In this document: one piece after another, positions 23,403 through 32,101 of the stretch
Numbering within the stretch: the stretch's first letter is position 1
Layout: each line of letters opens with the position of its first letter
Source: a bacterium
Lineage (GTDB): Bacteria; 4484-113; JAFGCY01
Length of the DNA: 43,589 nucleotides
NCBI GenBank assembly: GCA_016932385.1
Contig: JAFGCY010000081.1
Span: 1 to 43,589, forward strand
Reading direction: 5' to 3'
The notes under the pieces: model-generated
Seen by the model: the letters and a program-made list of their open reading frames with translations, nothing else
What the model was told of the DNA's origin: nothing
The model's database searches: none
Program-made: the position numbers and the translations under genes

Positions 23403-23418
23403 GAAGCGAGCGTGAAAG

Positions 23419-24366
23419 ATGGCTGATACATTAATGTTGAATCTGGCTGTCGCCGGGCAACTGGCCTTGGTCGCGCTGACGCTCCGCCTGGCCCGGGTGT
23501 CAGTGGACCGGCGGGCCTTCGGCTTGTTCCTGGCGGGGGCGTTGATCCTGATTATTCGGGCCGCGTTGCCTCTGGCGCTTGGCAGCGCCTGGGCGCAGGA
23601 CGGCCTGGGCGTGGCGACGCTGACCGGCTTATACTGGGCCGGCCTGCTCGCTCTGGCCGCCGGTTGGGCGGCCCTGCTGCCCGCCATCAAGGCCACAACC
23701 GAGGACGAACAGCAACTGCGGTCCGAACTCGAGCAGCTGCGCATGGTGACCAATTCGCTGCCGCTCTTGCTGGTCTACATCGACACCAGCCGGCGCGTGC
23801 AGTTCATCAACGGCATCACCGAGCTGTGGTTCAGCGTCAGCGCCGAGGAGGCCCAGGGTCGGCACCTGCGCCACGTGGTCGGCCCGGGTTTCTGGGACGT
23901 GATGGAAGGCCAGATCGACTATGCCCTGACCGGTGAGCAGACGTCCTACGAAAACGTGCCGGTCCGCGAGGGCGACGCCCGCCACTACAGCATCAACTAC
24001 CTGCCGGCGCGTGACGGCGAAGGCGCAGTGACCGGGCTGCAGATCATCATCGAGGACATCACCGACCACTTCCGCGCCGAGGAGAAGCTGCGCGCCACCG
24101 AGTTCAAGATGACCGAGCTGGAGACGATCCGCAAGACGGCGGCGACCTACGAGCACGAGATCTTCAACCCGTTGGCCGGCATCATCGGCATCGCCCAGAT
24201 CATGCAGGAAGAGGACATGCCGCCGGAGGACCGCGCCGAGATGCTCGGGCAGCTGTTAAACGCCGCACGGCGGATCCAGCAGGTGACGGAGAAGCTGTCG
24301 GCGCTGGAGAAGCCGCAGTTCATCCCCTACGCCACGGGTCGGATCGATATCATCAAGGTGCACTAG
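23419..24366 (+). CDS. Membrane PAS/HisKA protein without ATPase domain, 315 aa
   Basis: Three N-terminal membrane helices (about 5-25, 33-52, 65-90) are followed by a short coiled coil (EDEQQLRSELEQLR), a PAS domain (about 108-215, VYIDTSRRVQFINGITELW to LQIIIEDITD) and a HisKA-like dimerisation helix pair (about 232-297). The H-box is H246-E-I-F-N-P-L. The protein then ends with about 15 residues: the HATPase_c domain (N, G1, F and G2 boxes) is completely absent, and the minus-strand gene starts immediately, so it is not hidden in a frameshift. It could be a phosphoacceptor for another kinase, a dominant partner, or a dimeric PAS sensor that signals otherwise. The leader carries a palindromic promoter and a hairpin. 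Confidence 0.82.
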   Translation: MADTLMLNLAVAGQLALVALTLRLARVSVDRRAFGLFLAGALILIIRAALPLALGSAWAQDGLGVATLTGLYWAGLLALAAGWAALLPAIKATTEDEQQLRSELEQLRMVTNSLPLLLVYIDTSRRVQFINGITELWFSVSAEEAQGRHLRHVVGPGFWDVMEGQIDYALTGEQTSYENVPVREGDARHYSINYLPARDGEGAVTGLQIIIEDITDHFRAEEKLRATEFKMTELETIRKTAATYEHEIFNPLAGIIGIAQIMQEEDMPPEDRAEMLGQLLNAARRIQQVTEKLSALEKPQFIPYATGRIDIIKVH

Positions 24367-24367
24367 G

Positions 24368-24931
24368 CTAGCCGGTGATCTCCTGGGCGAACGCCAATGC
24401 CTGGGCTTTCATGTCCTCGTCCATTTCCTCGGGCGAGGTACAGCCGGTCAGAAACAGCTTGCCCGCCGGCACGGTCTGCGTAAACCAGCAGATGCGGTCG
24501 AACGGCATGTCCAGGGCTTCGGCGTTCCCTTCAAACGGCCCCGCCGAGGTGACCAGCAGCGCCAGCTTCTTACCCGCGATCAGCGAGGTCGCGCCGTCCT
24601 CGCCGGGCTTCTTGAGGCTGTAGCAGCGGTCGATCAGCGTCTTCAGCTGCGAGGTGAAACCCCAGCAAAAGAGCGGAGTGGCCAGCAGGGTCAGGTCGGC
24701 GTCGATCAGCTTCTTGAGCAGCATATCCACGTCGTCGTCGATGATGCAGCCGGGCTCGAGGGGTTCCAGTTTGCAGGTGTTGCAGCCGGTGCAACCCGAC
24801 ATGTTGTAGTCGATCACATTGATCCGCTCGAGCGCGTGGCCGCCGGCCTTGAGCTTGTCCTCGATCCAGCCCAGCGCGGTGGCCGTATTGCCGCCCGGCC
24901 GCGGGCTGCCCAGCACTGTTACGATACGCAT
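24368..24931 (-). CDS. Flavodoxin-fold NAD(P)H-dependent FMN reductase / iron-sulfur flavoprotein-like, 187 aa
   Basis: ATG 24931 is preferred, with AGGAG 5 nt upstream; GTG 24937 overlaps that site. The N terminus LGSPRPGGNT (7-16) is the FMN-phosphate loop. A compact Cys cluster, C47-x2-C50-x2-C53 with C62, is the pattern of iron-sulfur flavoproteins and NADPH-dependent FMN reductases, which shuttle electrons from NAD(P)H or ferredoxin. LLATPLFCWGFTSQLKTLIDRC is the flavin-ring loop. It is downstream of glpX on the same strand with 8 nt between them, and its Shine-Dalgarno sequence starts in the glpX stop codon, so they form an operon. A functional link to gluconeogenesis is not obvious. 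Confidence 0.88.
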   Translation of the reverse strand: MRIVTVLGSPRPGGNTATALGWIEDKLKAGGHALERINVIDYNMSGCTGCNTCKLEPLEPGCIIDDDVDMLLKKLIDADLTLLATPLFCWGFTSQLKTLIDRCYSLKKPGEDGATSLIAGKKLALLVTSAGPFEGNAEALDMPFDRICWFTQTVPAGKLFLTGCTSPEEMDEDMKAQALAFAQEITG

Positions 24932-24939
24932 CTTCACTC

Positions 24940-25950
24940 CTAGTCGCGCCGGATCGGCAATCCTTCCGAGCGCTCGGTAAGGTGAATACTGTCCATGAAG
25001 CGGATGACCTGGCTGGCGTAGGTCATCACCAGGCTGCTGACGCGCGCGCCGTTGCCGAAGAAGCGCACGCCTTCTAGCAGGTCGCCCAGGGTGACTCCGG
25101 TGGCGATGAACACGATATGTTCGCCCGGCGCCAGGTCGATGGTTTTCAACAGGCGGTCGGGGTCGACGCCCATGCTTTCGCAGCGTTTGCGCTGGGCGTC
25201 ATCCTTGGGCGCCAGCCGGGCCAGGATCTCGCCGCCCAGGCACTTCATCGCCGCCGCGGTGATCACGCCCTCGGGCGCACCGCCGGTACCGGCCACCATA
25301 TGCACGTTCGTACCGCGGACGGCCGCGGTGATCGCCGCGCTCAGGTCGCCGTCGCCGATCAGCTTGATTCGCGCGCCGACCTTGCGCAGCTCGGCGATGA
25401 TCTTCTCGTGGCGTGGGCGGTCGAGCACCGTCACCACCGTTTCGTTGACGTCGCGGTCCAGGCACTCGGCCACGATCTTGACGGTATCGGCGATCGGCGC
25501 GTCCAGGTCGACCTTGCCGACCGCCGACGGACCCACCACCAGCTTATCCATGTAGATGTCAGGTGCGTGCAGCAACCCGCCCGGCTCGCTGACCGCCATC
25601 ACGGCGATCGCGTTGTTGGCGCCGGTCGCGCAGAGGTTCGTGCCCTCCAGCGGATCGACGGCAATGTCGACCTTCTGCGGGCTGTGCGCATGGCCGACCT
25701 TTTCGCCGATATAGAGCATCGGCGCTTCGTCGCGCTCGCCCTCGCCGATCACGATCGTGCCGTCGATATCGGCGTGGTCCATCGCCTTGCGCATCGCTTC
25801 CGTGGCGGCCTGGTCGGCGGCATGGCGGTCGCCGCAACCCATCAGCTTGGCGCTCTCGATCGCCGCTTGCTCCACCACCGGCAGCAGCTCCAGGGCGATG
25901 AAGGACTCGTCGGGTTGCATCGAGACATCAACATCAGTTACGAGTGTCAT
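24940..25950 (-). CDS. glpX: Class II fructose-1,6-bisphosphatase GlpX, 336 aa
   Basis: This enzyme hydrolyses fructose 1,6-bisphosphate in gluconeogenesis; some homologues also use sedoheptulose 1,7-bisphosphate. ATG 25950 has GGGAG 5 nt upstream and is chosen over the in-frame start at 25986. Family signatures are GEGERDEAPMLYIGEKVG (69-86, metal-binding acidic residues), VDPLEGTN (98-105, the lithium-sensitive phosphatase motif), GDGDLSAAI, and VAGTGGAPEGVITAAA, which binds phosphate. The length is typical and no residue seems lost. It leads a two-gene operon with the flavoprotein gene and diverges from the gene at 26003, with a 52-nt spacer for both promoters. Confidence 0.95.
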   Translation of the reverse strand: MTLVTDVDVSMQPDESFIALELLPVVEQAAIESAKLMGCGDRHAADQAATEAMRKAMDHADIDGTIVIGEGERDEAPMLYIGEKVGHAHSPQKVDIAVDPLEGTNLCATGANNAIAVMAVSEPGGLLHAPDIYMDKLVVGPSAVGKVDLDAPIADTVKIVAECLDRDVNETVVTVLDRPRHEKIIAELRKVGARIKLIGDGDLSAAITAAVRGTNVHMVAGTGGAPEGVITAAAMKCLGGEILARLAPKDDAQRKRCESMGVDPDRLLKTIDLAPGEHIVFIATGVTLGDLLEGVRFFGNGARVSSLVMTYASQVIRFMDSIHLTERSEGLPIRRD

Positions 25951-25990
25951 TGCTTCTCCCTGCGAAACGGGCACTGCCCGTGTCACAGAT

Positions 25991-25996
25991 TATACT
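25991..25996 (+). promoter_or_regulatory. -10 element directly before the 26003 gene, leaderless type
   Basis: TATACT ends 6 nt before ATG 26003, and no ribosome-binding site lies between. Confidence 0.5.
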
Positions 25997-26002
25997 CAGC
26001 GC

Positions 26003-27118
26003 ATGCACCGGTTGTTGTGTTTGGCCCTGGCGGTTTTGTTGGGCACGTGCCTCGATGTGCCGGCGGTACAGCCGGAGCCGGCCGGCGACACTCCCGATAC
26101 GGCCCGCGGCGAACTGGTGGTCGAGGCCGGTGCGTTGAGCTACAGCGATGGCCGAACGGTCGCCGCCTTGGATGATGTCACGGGCGCCGTTCCCTATCGG
26201 ATCGTCACGACGGGCCCGCCCGCGCTGGTCACCACCGCCAACGAGCAGCTGGAGGTCACCACCTGGGCGGTTGGCGAACAATGCACCGCCTATCCCGACA
26301 TGTACCCGCTGGTGGTCCAGCCGCCGCTGGCGGCCCTGGCCGGGCTGCCGGTGCGCGAATACGAGTACCTGGGGCCGGTCGTGCTGCTCGACACCGGCGG
26401 CCAGGTGGCCTGGCGGCACGACAACGCCGTGCTGCTCTGGCCGCCCGACCCTCCCGCCGAAACCGATGTGGCTTATCTGGCGCTGCCCGACGCCCGCGCG
26501 CTGGCCGCGGGCGACCTGCTGTTTCCGCTGGGCGAGGATCCGCGGCTGGTCGCGGTGGAGGCTGCCACGGGCCGCGAATTGTGGCGGACGGCGCTGGAGC
26601 CGCTGGCCGCCGTGGCGGGTGTGGAGCTCTGGCAGCTGACCGCGGAGGATGGGCTGATCTGCCTGCAGTACGACTACCTGGCCTATGAGTTCGTGGTGTT
26701 CCGGCGCGCCGACGGAGTGCTGACGGCGCGGTTCAAGCTGGTCGGCCAGCCCGCCACGCGCCTGGCCTATCCCGGCGGGTTCGACGACCCGCTGCCGCTC
26801 GCTTACGACGGCGCGTGCGTCGGCGTGGCCGTGGTCAACGCGGAAGGCAGCGCCCAACGCTGGTGGTTCGACCTGGCCGCCGGCACCTGCGAGACCGCCC
26901 AGCTGACGCTGCCCGCGCGCGCGTTCAGCGAGGAGAATCCGCTGCCGATCGGCGGCACGGGCGCGCCGGATCCCGCCGCCCCGCCCTTCCCGCAGCACCT
27001 GCTGCCCACGGCCACCGGCGACACCTGGCGCAACGCGGCGCTGGTCGACGCCGCGGGTCGCGTACTGGTCGTGACCACAGAGGGCTGCGTCTGGGTTGAT
27101 CCGGATCAGGCGGGATAG
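26003..27118 (+). CDS. Exported beta-propeller-like protein, 371 aa
   Basis: ATG 26003 starts a signal sequence (MHRLLCLALAVLLGTCLD); the longer frame back to 25757 overlaps glpX antisense and is rejected. Cys16 might be lipidated, although Gly-Thr before it is a poor lipobox. The mature protein has PQQ-like strands: DARALAAGDLLFPLGEDPRLVAVEAATGRELWRTALEPL, VLLDTGGQVAWRHDNAVL and AALVDAAGRVLVVTTEGCVWVD. It thus looks like an irregular propeller of the same general class as the 2908 and 32162 proteins. No enzymatic residues are recognised. TATACT sits 6 nt before the ATG, implying a leaderless transcript. The next gene starts 29 nt downstream. Confidence 0.75.
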   Translation: MHRLLCLALAVLLGTCLDVPAVQPEPAGDTPDTARGELVVEAGALSYSDGRTVAALDDVTGAVPYRIVTTGPPALVTTANEQLEVTTWAVGEQCTAYPDMYPLVVQPPLAALAGLPVREYEYLGPVVLLDTGGQVAWRHDNAVLLWPPDPPAETDVAYLALPDARALAAGDLLFPLGEDPRLVAVEAATGRELWRTALEPLAAVAGVELWQLTAEDGLICLQYDYLAYEFVVFRRADGVLTARFKLVGQPATRLAYPGGFDDPLPLAYDGACVGVAVVNAEGSAQRWWFDLAAGTCETAQLTLPARAFSEENPLPIGGTGAPDPAAPPFPQHLLPTATGDTWRNAALVDAAGRVLVVTTEGCVWVDPDQAG

Positions 27119-27147
27119 TCTCGTGCTAACATGAAATCGAGCTGATC

Positions 27148-27624
27148 ATGGACATGTTGCTGTTCTTCTTCTGGTTGATGGGGTTGATCGTCAACATCGG
27201 CTGTGCCGCGGCGTTGTACATCCTGGCCGAGCGCCGCTTCAGCAACGGCGCGATGTGGGCCTTCATCGGGCTGATCACCGGCCTGCTCGGCGTCATCGTG
27301 TATTTCGGCTATGTCTTCTTCGATGCTTCGATGAATTACGCTCGGGGGACCGTCGAGGAACAGCGCGTCCGCGAGTTCATGGAAGAGCAGCTGCGCTCGG
27401 TGGAAGACCAGGCTAAGAACATGCCGGCGGCTGAGAGCCGCGACAGCTATCTCACCGAGTTGATCGCCCACGGCAAGTACGAGGAAGCCCAGGCCCACGC
27501 CCGCGAGAAGCTGCGGATGGCCCATGAATACGGCGACGGGCCCGGCGAGCTGTTCTACCGCAACTCGCTGGAGTTCATCGAGCAGAAGCTGGCCATCGAC
27601 GAATGGTCCGACCGCCGCGGCTAG
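27148..27624 (+). CDS. Membrane protein with coiled/TPR-like tail, 158 aa
   Basis: I do not recognise the family. Two membrane helices (about 3-27 and 35-59) are followed by a cytoplasmic, highly charged helical region: RGTVEEQRVREFMEEQLRSVEDQ is coiled-coil-like, and residues about 100-150 contain one TPR-like helix pair (YLTELIAHGKYEEAQAHARE...FYRNSLEFIEQKL). A TGC-TAACAT -10 hexamer at 27127-27132 lies 15 nt before the ATG, and there is no Shine-Dalgarno site. Its TAG stop overlaps the stop of the opposite-strand gene: the palindrome CTAG (27621-27624) serves both. Confidence 0.72.
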   Translation: MDMLLFFFWLMGLIVNIGCAAALYILAERRFSNGAMWAFIGLITGLLGVIVYFGYVFFDASMNYARGTVEEQRVREFMEEQLRSVEDQAKNMPAAESRDSYLTELIAHGKYEEAQAHAREKLRMAHEYGDGPGELFYRNSLEFIEQKLAIDEWSDRRG

Positions 27625-27932
27625 CCGGCAAAGGACTCGATCACGCGGTCGGCCAGCAGCATGGCCAGCTGGCTGACCAGCAGCTCCGGCTCCATCTCCA
27701 AGAACTCCGGCAGAACCACCAGGTGGATGTCGCGGCTGTCGCCGGTGCAGTCGGCGCACCAGATCAACTCCCAGTAGCCGCCGCTGGCCGCGTCGTCGCC
27801 GTTGCCGTCGGCGCCGGAGTAGAGCACCTGGGCCAGTTCCAACGACGTCACCGCGCCGAAGCTGCGGCCGGAAACATCGGCCAGCGCCTGCTCGGCCACG
27901 GCGTGCCCCAGCTGTTCCATCGCCTCGCGCAT
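27621..27932 (-). CDS. Hypothetical acidic protein, 103 aa
   Basis: The protein is small, acidic and soluble, with no signal peptide. It has an N-terminal helix (EAMEQLGHAVAEQALADV), a middle beta-rich stretch with WELIWCADCTGDSRDIHLVVLPEF, including C-x2-C, and a C-terminal helix (ELLVSQLAMLLADRVIESF). I know no family match. It is convergent with the membrane-protein gene, sharing a 4-bp overlap at the stops. A REP-free spacer with AAAGTG-type repeats lies upstream. Confidence 0.55.
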   Translation of the reverse strand: MREAMEQLGHAVAEQALADVSGRSFGAVTSLELAQVLYSGADGNGDDAASGGYWELIWCADCTGDSRDIHLVVLPEFLEMEPELLVSQLAMLLADRVIESFAG

Positions 27933-27983
27933 GGTGGCAGATTAGCATAGCAGGTTCACAAGCAACACCTGCGCCCCTGGTTG

Positions 27984-28090
27984 TGTGAACAAGTAAAAGT
28001 CCAAGTGAAAAGTGAAAGTGCTTGGAAACTCATGGCTTGCGCAAAGGCTTTTCGACTTTAACCTTCTACTTTGACTTGCTCGCGCAAGCG
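27984..28090. repeat. Intergenic inverted element, AAAGTGAAAGTG type
   Basis: A left arm (GTGAACAAGTAAAAGTCCAAGTG... to AAAGTGCTTGG) and a right arm (CGACTTTAACCTTCTACTTTGACTTGC) frame about 45 nt. Similar elements lie at 29919-30057 and 39113-39206. No ORF is inside. Confidence 0.5.
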
Positions 28091-28129
28091 CGGGAGCATG
28101 CTCTACTGGTCTGGAAGCCCCGCCGCCTC

Positions 28130-29740
28130 TCACTCCAGCGAGAGCGATTCCAGCGCCGCGTCGACCTGCACCAGGGCGGCCTCGCGGTCGGTTTTCCGAT
28201 AGCCGAAGCCCAGGCAGTAAATCAGCGAATCAACACTCGCCACGTACAGCGTCTCGCTGATCGTCTCATCCCCTTCGAAGAAATCGAACTCATAGACCAT
28301 CCAGGTGAATCCGGCGTGTGTGGCATCGGGCCGGGTTTCGCTGTGCGTGGCCCCTTTGTTCTTAATGATCCTGTTGACGATTTCGGCGCGCAGTTCGTCA
28401 ATATCGGCCGCGGTCGGCTCCACGCCGATATCGGCTTTAACCAGGATCGCGACGAGTAGCGGCCCATCCAGGCTGTGCCAATCGAACTCGGCACCCGAGT
28501 CTGCCGCGTAATCCCAGGTGTCATCGCCGGGATAACCGGGAATTCCGCCGCCTGGCAGCTCGATCGAAAAGCCAAGGTCCTCAATCTCGAATAATTCGCT
28601 CTCCGGTATATCAAGCGTAAATTCGCTGAATTCGGCCGTCGCCAGGATCAGCTCCACCAACTCGGCGGCCGGTTGTTCGTAGCCGCGGTTGGTGTAGGCC
28701 GTGACCATCTGGATGCCGCCCGGCGTCTGGCACAGGTAGATCAGGACATTCTCTTCGGTATTCTCGAGGTTGCTATAGCCGGTCTCGCCCCGGGTCCACT
28801 CCCGGCCGTTGATCGTCAGGCGGGACTGCTCGATCCGCCCGGTTTCGGCCGCGCCGACGATTCCCTGTAACAGCGAGCGGCCGAATTGCGCGAAGTCCTC
28901 GTCGGAATAAACTCCGTGGTGGGCGAACACGAACCAGGCGATCGCGTGCGCCGGCGCGCTGGGCTGCGACCAGACGAAGGACGGCTCCATCGGCCCGATG
29001 TCGGCGCCGGCCAGGTCCGGATCGTCGCCCGCCACGATCCGGCCGGAAACGGGCAGCTTAAGCGCCAGTCCATGCCGGGGCACCTCGTACGGTGCCAGCT
29101 CGTAGTCGCCGGGCGCCGGCGCCGCGGTGATCGTAATCCCAGCCAGAATCTGCATCGTCTCGGCGTCGGCGATCCGGTCCCGTTCGGCCGCGCTGAGTTC
29201 GCCGTATTCGTAGTCGATGTTCATTTCGTAGTAGTAGCAGGGCATGGTATACAGCCGGTTGCGCTCATAGGTGGACAGCGTGCGCACGCGGCAGTAATCG
29301 CCGTCCTCGTCCATCACGTCCACGTCGCTGAGATACCAGGGCCGCCCGTGGTACTCGATCAGCTGCGGCTCGGCCACACCGCGCGAATTCTCGTCGTAGT
29401 CGGCGAGATCGTGGTAGTAATCCCAGCTGAGGACCTCGAACTCGTAGGCGGTGATCGGCGATTCATAGGCCTCGACCATCAGCAGCACGCTGTGCACGAT
29501 GTTGTCGGCGTGAAACCACTGGCAGACGGTGGACTCGCCGTAGTCCCAGCCCTCGTCGCCGGGTTGCTCGATGCTCCCGCCGGCGGGCAGCTCCAGGGTG
29601 ATGCCGTACTGCGGAAACTCGAAGCGGTCGGTTTCCGCGGCGGGCTCGGCGGCCGGATCGGCGCCCAGCAGCGGATTGCCCGGCCCGGCGGACACCAACA
29701 GCAACGCGCAACAAATTACTAGCAGTTCGAGGATTCTCAT
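28130..29740 (-). CDS. Exported protein with three homologous domains, 536 aa
   Basis: The signal peptide MRILELLVICCALLLVSAGP is likely cleaved, as no lipobox is clear. Three domains of about 165 residues follow. They open with PQYGITLELPAGGSI (about 44), PRHGLALKLPVSGRIV (about 220) and EDLGFSIELPGGGIPG (about 387), and each later carries a Trp-Tyr strand (GRPWYLSDVDV, GREWTRGETGY, GFTWMVYEFD) and ends in a helix (ETMQILAGI, LVELILATAEF, VDAALESLSLE). This layout matches the PsbP/Mog1/DcrB-like alpha-beta fold, a weak but structured inference. Mature residues are strongly acidic. The function is unknown, with a binding role likely. AAGG lies 8 nt before ATG 29740. Confidence 0.78.
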   Translation of the reverse strand: MRILELLVICCALLLVSAGPGNPLLGADPAAEPAAETDRFEFPQYGITLELPAGGSIEQPGDEGWDYGESTVCQWFHADNIVHSVLLMVEAYESPITAYEFEVLSWDYYHDLADYDENSRGVAEPQLIEYHGRPWYLSDVDVMDEDGDYCRVRTLSTYERNRLYTMPCYYYEMNIDYEYGELSAAERDRIADAETMQILAGITITAAPAPGDYELAPYEVPRHGLALKLPVSGRIVAGDDPDLAGADIGPMEPSFVWSQPSAPAHAIAWFVFAHHGVYSDEDFAQFGRSLLQGIVGAAETGRIEQSRLTINGREWTRGETGYSNLENTEENVLIYLCQTPGGIQMVTAYTNRGYEQPAAELVELILATAEFSEFTLDIPESELFEIEDLGFSIELPGGGIPGYPGDDTWDYAADSGAEFDWHSLDGPLLVAILVKADIGVEPTAADIDELRAEIVNRIIKNKGATHSETRPDATHAGFTWMVYEFDFFEGDETISETLYVASVDSLIYCLGFGYRKTDREAALVQVDAALESLSLE

Positions 29741-29897
29741 CTGTGCACCTTCGGGAAGTCGGTCATAGATTTTCGCATAGGCGCGCGGGCGACCTGGTTG
29801 CAGAGGCTGGCCTCAGATCGGCCTTGGTATCGCTAAGGCTGCTACAACCAGTATCCATGCTGGTTCACTGGCAGGGCCGCCGCCGCCGCACAAATTG

Positions 29898-29920
29898 GTA
29901 GCGCAAGCCCCCGTGCTTGC
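29898..29920. repeat. GTAG-headed repeat, CAAGCCCC family
   Basis: GTAGCGCAAGCCCCCGTGCTTGC differs by one base from the copy at 22090-22112 and has a GCAAGC/GCTTGC stem. The AAAGTG element begins at its end. Confidence 0.65.
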
Positions 29921-30057
29921 GTGAACAAGTGAAAAGAAAGTACAAGTGGAAAGGTCGGAAGATACTGCGCAGTGCTTATCTCATAACAACATCTCGGCGA
30001 AGCCATCCAATTACTCTCTTCTTCCATTTTCACTTTCAACTTTCCACTTTCACTCGT
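29919..30057. repeat. Intergenic inverted element, AAAGTGAAAGTG type
   Basis: A left arm (GTGAACAAGTGAAAAGAAAGTACAAGTGG) and a right arm (TTTTCACTTTCAACTTTCCACTTTCAC) enclose about 75 nt. It begins with the same GTGAACAAGT as the element at 27984. Confidence 0.5.
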
Positions 30058-30135
30058 TGAATACGAGCAAAGCGATCGTAACCCAGCCACGCGCAACCAG
30101 GGGCGGTCGCGCTACTAGTCCGTCGTCCCTGATTC

Positions 30136-32094
30136 CTAGTCCCTTCCCCCCGCAAACCCCAGCGCGGCGGCGTAGTCCACCAACCCGCGGGCGTCGCCCC
30201 AGGGCGCGTGCAGCTTGCGGTCGCCGACGCATTGGTAGATCCGGTCGCGCACGTCCTTGTAGTTGCGGCTCGGCGCCTGGGCATAGAGCAGCGCGGCCAG
30301 CGCGCCGACCTGCGGCGTGGCCGAGCTGGTGGCGCAGAAACGGTAGGTGCGGTCGCTCCAGAGCACGACGCGCGGCGGAATGGAAAAGCCGTTCACCTCG
30401 TGCCGGAATTCCTCGTCGGGCAGGTAAGCCAGGTTCGGCTCGGGTGTCAGCGTCGAGGTGATAATGCCGTAGCCCGGCGCGCTGACGCACTTCATACCCA
30501 GACTGCTGCCCTCGTCGGTAACCTTCAGGTGCCAGGCGGTCTCACCGTCGAACGCCATCGAAGCCGCGACGGCGATCACGTAGTCCATCTCGCCGGGCCG
30601 GTTGGGCTCGGGCTGCTTGTCGTTGCCGGCGGCGAACACGTAGACCCGGTCGTTTTCGCGAAGATCCTCGGCGATGCTGCCGGCGGCTTTGCCCACCAGC
30701 GACGCCACGATCTTCCACTCCGCATCGGAGAAGTAGCTTCTGGGGATGCAGGCGGACATCGACATCACGCGCACGTCGCCGGTGTTGGCGGGACAACCGC
30801 GGCCGGGCTCGCCGGTCGGGAACTCCTGGTTGAGGCAGGCGATCAGCTTGATGAACGCGCTGACCGGCGTCTTGGGTTTGTAGCCGACCAAGGCGATCGT
30901 CGGCGTACTCTTCACGCTGGCCGGCAGGATCGACACGCAGTTGCCGTCCGGGCCGAAGCCCGCCGTACAGCGCGCGACGATGCCGGCCACCGACGTGCCG
31001 TGCGCCGCCGGCCGGCCCTGGATCGCCTCGCGCGGCAGGCCGACCGCCCGGGCGGATTCACGGTCGGTGATCTCCTCGGTGATCTCCGCGCGGTCCGCGG
31101 CCGCCGTGACCTGATAGCTGGCGTAGTTGGCGTCGATCGCGCTTTGGCAGAGCCGCCCCGCCAGGTCACGGTGGTTGTAGTACACGCCCGTGTCGGCGAC
31201 GCAGACCGTCACGTGCGCCAGCGGCGGATCGCCGGCCGCGTGGTAATCGCTGAGCGCCTGGGCCTGGTTATTGCCGAAGGCGTAGGTGCAGTTATCACTG
31301 AACGTCCGGCTGGCCGTCAGCTCAGGCGCCCACTCCACGGCGGTACCGGTCGGGCGGCAGAGCCGGTAATATTCGAAGTCGGGATGCGGTTCCATCCGGT
31401 CGTTGTCCGCTTCCCAGGCCGCCAGCCCGCCCTTCAGCGGCCGCAGCCGCTCGTTGACGAAGTTCACGCCATAGGGCGGCAGAGCGGGCTTGTCCACCGC
31501 GGGATCGCTGGCAATGAGTGCGCCGAGCATGGGCATGTTGGCCGGCTGGTCGGCCGGTTCGCCGGCGCCGTCCTCGTCGGGCTCCTCATCCCCGGCCTCC
31601 ACCGGCTCGTCGATGACCAGCTCCTCGCCGGGCGGCAGCGTGATCTCCTCGTCGCACCACTCGAACAACAGCGCGTCGGGCGCGGCCCAGTGGATGCGCG
31701 GATCCTCGTTCAGCAGGGCGACCAGCGCTGGTAACTCGCGCGGCGGCTCGGGCTGGTTGCGTAAATAGCGCGCCACCCGCCCGGCCCAGGATGCGTCGAG
31801 CGCCAGCTCGTGATAGGTGAAGCCCGACTCCTCCGCGATCCACTCGAAGCGCGGACGCAGCCCGTACTCGGTCCACAGCCGCTGCCGCTCCCCCGCACTC
31901 AGCGCCGGATCGGTCTCCGCCACCACGCGCCCTTCCAGGCAGAACAGGTGCGGGTATTGAGCCGCGTCGTAGTAGACCACGGCGGGCTCGGGGAGCGGCT
32001 TCTGCGGCTGGAGCACCAGACCCGCCAGTCCGGCGCAAAGCCAGCCGGCAATCGCGATCACGAAGAAGAGTCCCAGATAGCGTCGTAACTTCAC
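30136..32094 (-). CDS. Membrane-anchored or secreted subtilisin-like serine protease (S8), 652 aa
   Basis: GTG 32094 is preferred: TACTAT (32102-32107, minus strand) is a -10 hexamer 7 nt upstream, and this start opens with a signal or anchor helix (LRRYLGLFFVIAIAGWLCAGLAGLVL). The longer frame to 32133 would include the promoter. Residues about 30-200 are a propeptide-like region with an acidic linker (EAGDEEPDEDGAGEP). The catalytic triad is Asp301 (VCVADTGVYYNH), His365 (AAHGTSVAGIV) and Ser590 (FCATSSATP), with oxyanion Asn491 (AAGND). The Ser motif has ATS in place of the usual GTS, and Tyr-Asn-His follows the Asp. It is an extracytoplasmic endopeptidase. The cysteine-rich catalytic domain suggests disulfides. 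Confidence 0.92.
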   Translation of the reverse strand: MKLRRYLGLFFVIAIAGWLCAGLAGLVLQPQKPLPEPAVVYYDAAQYPHLFCLEGRVVAETDPALSAGERQRLWTEYGLRPRFEWIAEESGFTYHELALDASWAGRVARYLRNQPEPPRELPALVALLNEDPRIHWAAPDALLFEWCDEEITLPPGEELVIDEPVEAGDEEPDEDGAGEPADQPANMPMLGALIASDPAVDKPALPPYGVNFVNERLRPLKGGLAAWEADNDRMEPHPDFEYYRLCRPTGTAVEWAPELTASRTFSDNCTYAFGNNQAQALSDYHAAGDPPLAHVTVCVADTGVYYNHRDLAGRLCQSAIDANYASYQVTAAADRAEITEEITDRESARAVGLPREAIQGRPAAHGTSVAGIVARCTAGFGPDGNCVSILPASVKSTPTIALVGYKPKTPVSAFIKLIACLNQEFPTGEPGRGCPANTGDVRVMSMSACIPRSYFSDAEWKIVASLVGKAAGSIAEDLRENDRVYVFAAGNDKQPEPNRPGEMDYVIAVAASMAFDGETAWHLKVTDEGSSLGMKCVSAPGYGIITSTLTPEPNLAYLPDEEFRHEVNGFSIPPRVVLWSDRTYRFCATSSATPQVGALAALLYAQAPSRNYKDVRDRIYQCVGDRKLHAPWGDARGLVDYAAALGFAGGRD

Positions 32095-32101
32095 GGTATT
32101 A

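Larger units (their letters stand above)
29741..30135. other. Spacer with REP-like and AAAGTG-type repeats
   Basis: No gene is supported. The spacer holds the GTAG repeat at 29898-29920, directly joined to the AAAGTG-type inverted element at 29919-30057, and an imperfect hairpin AACCAG/CTGGTT near 29847-29866. It separates two minus-strand genes. Confidence 0.55.

Noticed and set aside
30208..31734. 508-codon plus-strand frame
   Set aside because: It is fully antisense to the subtilisin-like protease, whose catalytic motifs prove the other strand codes.
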